This document shows positions 31,629 to 35,915 of a stretch of 35,915 bases of DNA, in pieces. Position numbers and translations under genes: made by a program. How positions within the stretch are numbered: position 1 is the stretch's first letter; every line of letters starts with the position of its first letter. The notes under the pieces were generated by a model. The model saw only the letters and a list, made by a program, of their open reading frames with translations, ran no database searches and had not been told where the DNA came from. The stretch spans positions 1 through 35,915 of the forward strand of contig WJIO01000381.1 of NCBI GenBank assembly GCA_014730235.1, given 5' to 3'. The stretch comes from Candidatus Poribacteria bacterium (lineage in GTDB: Bacteria; Poribacteria; DTPJ01; WJIO01).

Positions 31629-32642
31629 TCATTTTGCCCAATAATCGGCATATTTGTCCATAGCTTTAACCACAGCTTCGATATTTTCAAAAGGCGTTGC
31701 GGGATATACACCCCATATCATACTCAATCCACCACCGGGTGAACCTAATGTTTTTATACAATCGAGTATATGGGCATCATTTTCTTCAGGCGTTCCAAAT
31801 ACGGTTATATTTTGACGATCCACATCCAGGTTTATAAAAACCTTTCCTTTAGCCAATCTTTTTATATTCTCAAGACCATTTACCAGATCCTGGGGGTTTA
31901 TGGTTGTTACACCGCACTCAATAAGATCAGGTATTATATCAACTATGTATCCGTCGCTGTGTAGCGATACATATACATCGTTATCCCGGCAGTAGGAGAA
32001 TATACGTTTGTAAGATGGTTTTATGTATTTCCTCCATGCTTCTGGACTCATGGGAAGGGCATGTTGAAGCCCCATATCGTCCCCAAAACCTATGGTATCC
32101 ACCCCGGCATCAACCCATCTTTTTACAACCTGAAACCAGTATTCCTCAATAATTGATATAATTTCAAAAGCCCTTGGGTCTTGAGAGCCAATGTCAAACA
32201 TAAAATTGTCAAAACCCCGAAGGTATGTTGAACGCAGAAATATAAAGCCGTGATCAGTTCCACCATGGGCCACACCATCGTTGGACTTTGTATTTTCTAT
32301 GTTCTTTCTGGCCTGTTCCCAATCGGTATGTTTTTCCGGGTCTGGCGGCTGGTAGTCTTTAAGCTTTGACCAGTCGTCAATGGCATGTTCCACGCATATA
32401 CCATCCAGGGATTCCAGGGGATATATCCAACGGCATCCCCAAATATCAGTTACTTCACTATAGGCTTCCCGACTTTTGGATCGTCCTATTCCCACAGATA
32501 CATGGGGTGATAATTCCTGTAACTTATCTAATTTTTCGCCATACTGCTTAAATACCGGATGTGTTATGGAAACATGGCAATGAACTACTGGATTACCTTT
32601 TAACGCCATATTATTAAAAAATCTCTCTCTCTGACTTGACAT
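31629..32642 (-). CDS. Uroporphyrinogen decarboxylase-family protein (second paralogue)
   Basis: 337 residues of the same superfamily as the gene at 14175 but clearly different in sequence. Visible are 'IGFGDDMGLQ', 'HSDGYIVDI' (corresponding to the HCDGN motif but with Ser in place of Cys), and 'PGGGLSMIWGVYPATP' near the C-terminus. The Cys-containing zinc site typical of MtaA/CmuA is thus absent here, so a methyltransferase reaction of that type is less likely. GGAGGT stands before the ATG. It is the first gene of a pair with the creatininase and lies divergent from the GH4 gene. Confidence 0.85.
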   Translation of the reverse strand: MSSQRERFFNNMALKGNPVVHCHVSITHPVFKQYGEKLDKLQELSPHVSVGIGRSKSREAYSEVTDIWGCRWIYPLESLDGICVEHAIDDWSKLKDYQPPDPEKHTDWEQARKNIENTKSNDGVAHGGTDHGFIFLRSTYLRGFDNFMFDIGSQDPRAFEIISIIEEYWFQVVKRWVDAGVDTIGFGDDMGLQHALPMSPEAWRKYIKPSYKRIFSYCRDNDVYVSLHSDGYIVDIIPDLIECGVTTINPQDLVNGLENIKRLAKGKVFINLDVDRQNITVFGTPEENDAHILDCIKTLGSPGGGLSMIWGVYPATPFENIEAVVKAMDKYADYWAK

Positions 32643-32685
32643 ATTTTACCTCCAATATATATGGTAAATCTCTTTATGTTTACCA

Positions 32686-32716
32686 AGTATAACATAGGGG
32701 AATAGGGATTAGTCAA
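32686..32716 (-). promoter_or_regulatory. Possible promoter of the URO-D/creatininase pair
   Basis: Minus-strand TTGACT (32711-32716) and TATACT (32686-32691) with a rather long 19-bp spacer, starting about 45 bp before the ATG. The repeat at 32694-32731 overlaps it. Confidence 0.4.
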
Positions 32717-32731
32717 TAGGGAATAGGGATT
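32694..32731 (+). repeat. Imperfect tandem ATAGGGAATAGGGATT repeat in the divergent promoter region
   Basis: ATAGGGGAATAGGGATT (32694-32710) and ATAGGGAATAGGGATT (32716-32731) are separated by 5 bp and each is itself made of two AATAGGG-like units. The rest of the 187-bp divergent gap (to 32829) is AT-rich, with a TATAAT-like box at 32762-32767 that could serve the GH4 gene but no clear -35. Confidence 0.6.
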
Positions 32732-32829
32732 TTGATCTTTCTTTTGAATAATGGTATATGATATAATCATCTTACTTTTTTGCGAATACTTGCTTTATAC
32801 GAGATCATAATGATTCATGGAGGATAGAA

Positions 32830-34197
32830 ATGCCAAAAATAACCATTGTTGGAGGTGGAGCATACGTTTTCCCGTTGACAGAGGTAAGGGATATTTTAAG
32901 CTTTCCCGCGCTTCATAATTCCACCATCTGCATGTATGATATAAATGAGAAAAGAAACAACCGAAATGCAGAAGCTGTTAAAAAACTTATTGACGGATAT
33001 GAATTACCCACAAAGCTCCAGGTTACAACGGACAGAAAAGAAGCCGTTAAGGATACAGATTTCTTTATTTGCACTTTCCAAGTTGGTGGAATCGAAGCCT
33101 ACGGTTATGATGTTAATATACCCCGTAAATATGGAATTGACCAGTGTGTTGGAGATACTTTCGGCCCTGGAGGTATATTCAGAGGTCTTCGTTCATTGGA
33201 AGCACTTAAAGAACTGGCTGAAGATATAAAACATTTTTGCCCGGAGTCTATATTCATTCAATATGCCAATCCTATGGCCATTAACTCTACAGGTATGAGT
33301 AGGCTGGGGGTTACTAACATCGGGCTTTGCCATTCGGTTCAGGGAACAAGTCATCTGCTGGCCAATGAAATGGGATTGCCATTTGAGGACTGTTCATTTA
33401 TTACCGCAGGTTTGAATCATCAGGCCTGGTTTATTGATTATCGTTACAAAGGCAAAGACGTTATGCCTTTATTGCGAAAGGTAATGATGGAAAAACACCT
33501 GAGTGGAAAAGATAAAGGTGAAGAAGGCGATGAACTTCATGCCGGAGGTAGCGAGCGAGTCCGTACAGAGATAATGCGTCTTACTGGATATTTCCATACA
33601 GAAAGTTCTCCCCACGCCAGTGAATATATGGCCTATTTTCGCAAAAATCCTGAGATGGTGCTGGATTATCTGCCTCATCGCTGGGATTATTATGAAATTT
33701 GCTGTAATCATGACGAGGAAGATCGAGTGGATAAATTTGTAGAACAGATCGGCCAGAGGGAACTTACCCCAAGCCATGAATACGGGGCTTTTATAATAGA
33801 ATCTGTAACTACAGGAACACTTCGACTGGTTCATGGTTCTGTGCCCAATACCGGATCTATTACAAATCTTCCAAAGGATATTTCGGTGGAAGTTCCTGTC
33901 TTTGTGGATAGAGAAGGTCTAAGACCCCAGGTTATAGGCGATTTACCGCCGGCCTGCGCTGCTGTTAGTATGCAGACGGCAAATCAGGTTATGCTGGCTG
34001 TGGAAGCATCATTTACCGGCGACAGAGATTTACTATATGCCGCAGTAGCTATGGACCCCCTGACCGGCGCGCTGTTGACATTACCTGAAATAAGAAAGAT
34101 GGTTGACGAAATGCTGGAGGCTGAAAAGCAATGGTTGCCGGCTTTTGAATCCAAAACTTTGATTACCGCCAGTAAAGAAGAATTGATTAAGGAATAA
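32830..34197 (+). CDS. GH4 glycosidase, alpha-galactosidase (MelA)-like
   Basis: 455 residues. Family 4 hydrolases use NAD+ and a divalent metal. Here the Rossmann opening is 'ITIVGGGAYVFP' (4-15), 'ANPMAINSTG' lies at about 146-155, and the metal ligands are Cys167 in 'GLCHSVQGT' and His197 in 'AGLNHQAWF', a pairing typical of MelA-type alpha-galactosidases; alpha-glucosidase or glucuronidase activity is possible. No signal peptide, so substrates must be imported. GGAGG lies before the ATG. It is the first gene of a plus-strand sugar locus continuing with GH32. Confidence 0.9.
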   Translation: MPKITIVGGGAYVFPLTEVRDILSFPALHNSTICMYDINEKRNNRNAEAVKKLIDGYELPTKLQVTTDRKEAVKDTDFFICTFQVGGIEAYGYDVNIPRKYGIDQCVGDTFGPGGIFRGLRSLEALKELAEDIKHFCPESIFIQYANPMAINSTGMSRLGVTNIGLCHSVQGTSHLLANEMGLPFEDCSFITAGLNHQAWFIDYRYKGKDVMPLLRKVMMEKHLSGKDKGEEGDELHAGGSERVRTEIMRLTGYFHTESSPHASEYMAYFRKNPEMVLDYLPHRWDYYEICCNHDEEDRVDKFVEQIGQRELTPSHEYGAFIIESVTTGTLRLVHGSVPNTGSITNLPKDISVEVPVFVDREGLRPQVIGDLPPACAAVSMQTANQVMLAVEASFTGDRDLLYAAVAMDPLTGALLTLPEIRKMVDEMLEAEKQWLPAFESKTLITASKEELIKE

Positions 34198-34203
34198 TTA
34201 AAT

Positions 34204-34249
34204 CATAACCTTTCGACATATTTTCGACATATTATGTCGAAAGGTTATG
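34204..34249. repeat. 17-bp perfect inverted repeat between GH4 and GH32 (operator or attenuator candidate)
   Basis: CATAACCTTTCGACATA (34204-34220) is the exact reverse complement of 34233-34249. The 12-base loop contains a second direct copy of TTTCGACATAT, so the element TTTCGACATAT occurs twice direct and once inverted. There is no T-run after it. It occupies the gap just upstream of the GH32 Shine-Dalgarno, suiting a repressor site or a mRNA-stabilising/attenuating hairpin. Confidence 0.7.
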
Positions 34250-34275
34250 TATTATCTAAGGTTGGGAGTATAAAA

Positions 34276-35805
34276 ATGGAAATAACCTTTGAAAAAAAAT
34301 ACCTGAATCTACCTGTAAAAAATGATGCCGAAAAGCGTATAATTAAAATCCTGATTGATGGAGAAATTACAAGGGAGTTTGAGATAGAATTGGCCGAAAC
34401 CGATCCTGATTTCTGGGTTTTTCTGGATATAAGCCAGTTCAAAGGCAAAAAGGCCGAGATAAAATCAGATACTCTGGACGGTGATTCAAAGGCTTTTGAT
34501 TTAATTCACCAGGCAGATATTATCAAGGGAACAGAAAATCTTTATAAAGAGAAACTTCGTCCTCAGTTTCATTTCTCTTCCCGACGAGGTTGGAATAATG
34601 ATCCAAACGGGTTGGTGTATTACAAAGGCGAATATCACCTTTATTACCAGCATAACCCCTACGGATGGAAGTGGGGAAATATGCACTGGGGACATGCTGT
34701 AAGCGAAGATCTGATTCACTGGGAAGAACTTCCTATAGCTATATATCCCTATAAATTTGGTGATTGGGTGTTTTCCGGCAGCGCGGCTGTTGACTGGAAC
34801 AACACTGGGAAATTCAAAACCGGTGATGAAGAAGTAATCATAGCAGCATATACAAGCACCGGGAGAGGAGAGGCAATCGCATACAGCAAAGACAGGGGAC
34901 GAACTTTTACTGATTATGAAGGTAATCCGGTAGTTAAACACCAGGGACGAGATCCCAAGATTATATGGTATGAACCAGGTCAGCATTGGGTCATGGCCGT
35001 ATATGATGAAATAGGTGACAATCGAGGAATAGCTTTCTATTCATCGTCAGATTTAAAAGAATGGAATCGGGAAAGCAGGATCCAGGGCTATTTTGAATGT
35101 CCGGAGATTTTTGAATTAGCTTTTGATGGTGATGATAATAACAAAAAATGGGTGGTCTATGCCGCCGATGGTGCCTATGCCATTGGTTCGTTTGATGGCA
35201 AAAAATTCACCGATGAATCGGGAAAGATAAAATTCAACTACGGCAACTGCTTCTACGCTTCCCAGACATACAGTGATATACCATCTGAGGATGGAAGAAG
35301 AATCCAGATTGCCTGGGGGCAGGTTGAAACACCGGGAATGCCCTTTAACCAGATGATGCTTTTCCCTGTGAAATTAACCTTAGGAACTACGGAAGACGGT
35401 ATACGCATGTTTGCCGAACCTGTAAAAGAAATAGAAAAATTGCATCATAAAACGTATTCATCCATAAACGAAAAAATCACCGGAGAGCTTTTTCATATAA
35501 AAGTCGAGTTTAATATGGAATCAGCCAATGAATGTGGATTGGTCATCCGGGATGTGCCGGTAATCTATAATTCTGTCCAACAAAAACTTACATGCCAGGG
35601 ATGCAATGCACCATTAACACCAAAAGATGATAGGATTAAACTAGAAATACTGGTGGATAGGACAACTGTTGAAATCTACGCCAATGATGGCAGGATTTAT
35701 ATGCCTGTAAGGGCTTTAATCGTTGATAATACCAAACAAATTGACAAAATAGGTGATGCGGAAATCATGTCACTGAATATTTATGAATTGAAGTCAATCT
35801 GGTAG
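34276..35805 (+). CDS. GH32 beta-fructosidase (levanase/invertase type)
   Basis: 509 residues from the ATG at 34276. This start has GGGAG 7 nt upstream; an in-frame ATG 14 codons earlier lies inside the inverted repeat with no such site. Residues about 1-95 form a beta-rich N-terminal domain like DUF4980 of bacterial levanases ('KKYLNLPVK', 'DFWVFLDIS'). The catalytic five-bladed propeller has the WNNDPNG nucleophile motif (Asp109), GRDPK (about 224-228) and ECPE with acid/base Glu274, then a beta-sandwich. It releases fructose from sucrose, fructans or raffinose. No signal peptide, so cytoplasmic. It is 78 bp downstream of GH4 on the same strand. Confidence 0.93.
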   Translation: MEITFEKKYLNLPVKNDAEKRIIKILIDGEITREFEIELAETDPDFWVFLDISQFKGKKAEIKSDTLDGDSKAFDLIHQADIIKGTENLYKEKLRPQFHFSSRRGWNNDPNGLVYYKGEYHLYYQHNPYGWKWGNMHWGHAVSEDLIHWEELPIAIYPYKFGDWVFSGSAAVDWNNTGKFKTGDEEVIIAAYTSTGRGEAIAYSKDRGRTFTDYEGNPVVKHQGRDPKIIWYEPGQHWVMAVYDEIGDNRGIAFYSSSDLKEWNRESRIQGYFECPEIFELAFDGDDNNKKWVVYAADGAYAIGSFDGKKFTDESGKIKFNYGNCFYASQTYSDIPSEDGRRIQIAWGQVETPGMPFNQMMLFPVKLTLGTTEDGIRMFAEPVKEIEKLHHKTYSSINEKITGELFHIKVEFNMESANECGLVIRDVPVIYNSVQQKLTCQGCNAPLTPKDDRIKLEILVDRTTVEIYANDGRIYMPVRALIVDNTKQIDKIGDAEIMSLNIYELKSIW

Positions 35806-35817
35806 ATTTTTTGAGCG

Positions 35818-35845
35818 TTGATTTTGACAAATAAATTCCTATAAT
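35818..35845 (+). promoter_or_regulatory. Candidate promoter for the gene at the right edge
   Basis: TTGATT (35818-35823), 16-bp spacer, TATAAT (35840-35845). A TTGACA also occurs at 35824-35829 but is too close to the -10. Confidence 0.55.
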
Positions 35846-35893
35846 GTAATCGTTAAAAATAATATCCACAAAGAGAACCAGGAGAGAATTTAA

Positions 35894-35915
35894 ATGCCAA
35901 TACCGCGTTTTTGGG
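35894..35915 (+). CDS. Start of a gene cut by the right edge
   Basis: GGAGAG, 7 nt spacing, then ATG at 35894 encodes MPIPRFW before the window ends. The good ribosome-binding site and promoter 50 bp upstream support a real gene; seven residues are not enough to name it. By position it may belong to the sugar locus. Confidence 0.55.

Overview
The window comes from a Gram-negative-type (diderm, LPS-making) bacterium with roughly 40% GC and dense, mostly minus-strand gene packing. BamA, a Skp-like chaperone, the start of LpxD and a LolCD-type transporter show the outer membrane. A ClpC/McsAB pair (normally a Firmicutes signature), expanded URO-D-like proteins, a sulfatase-fold enzyme, Gfo/Idh/MocA, ADP-ribosylglycohydrolase, creatininase and YCF48-repeat proteins suggest an uncultured environmental lineage of the Poribacteria/Planctomycetes-like kind. 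That placement is inference only; no rRNA is present.

Region 1 (1-12123, minus strand) is an envelope and protein-quality block in the order lysS - lolC - lolD | ilvE - mcsAB - clpC | bamA - skp - lpxD. The lysS-lolC-lolD-bamA-skp-lpxD order is familiar from other diderms. Here an ilvE-mcsAB-clpC cassette sits between lolD and bamA. McsA and McsB, normally separate proteins, are one 501-residue polypeptide. A consensus promoter drives lysS.

Region 2 (12245-13863) is a two-gene ABC transporter (ATPase plus a very short FtsX-like permease without the usual periplasmic domain). It ends at a 60-bp perfect palindrome that looks like a bidirectional terminator.

Region 3 (13864-18671) has a plus-strand URO-D-family gene that converges on and overlaps a Gfo/Idh/MocA oxidoreductase, followed by an exported YCF48-repeat protein with about 14 propeller blades. 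The gap beyond holds a promoter directly followed by a ~97-nt hairpin RNA ending in a T-run, a candidate stand-alone small RNA.

Region 4 (18672-30795, minus strand) is a tightly packed, partly overlapping run. In transcription order it encodes a PPC/DUF296 protein, ADP-ribosylglycohydrolase, zinc dehydrogenase, FGGY kinase, RlmD-like methyltransferase, divergent SecA, Ser/Arg-rich lipoprotein, unknown protein, GNAT acetyltransferase and a sulfatase-fold protein with Thr at the formylglycine position. The SecA and the genes after it are the best candidate for an undescribed system: an accessory export machine with its own substrate.

Region 5 (30844-35915) has a URO-D/creatininase pair on the minus strand. 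Divergent from it is a plus-strand GH4 (alpha-galactosidase-like) and GH32 (beta-fructosidase) pair, a combination suited to raffinose-type sugars, with a perfect inverted repeat between the two genes. A further gene starts at the right edge. No tRNA, rRNA, CRISPR array, complete insertion sequence or prophage was seen.
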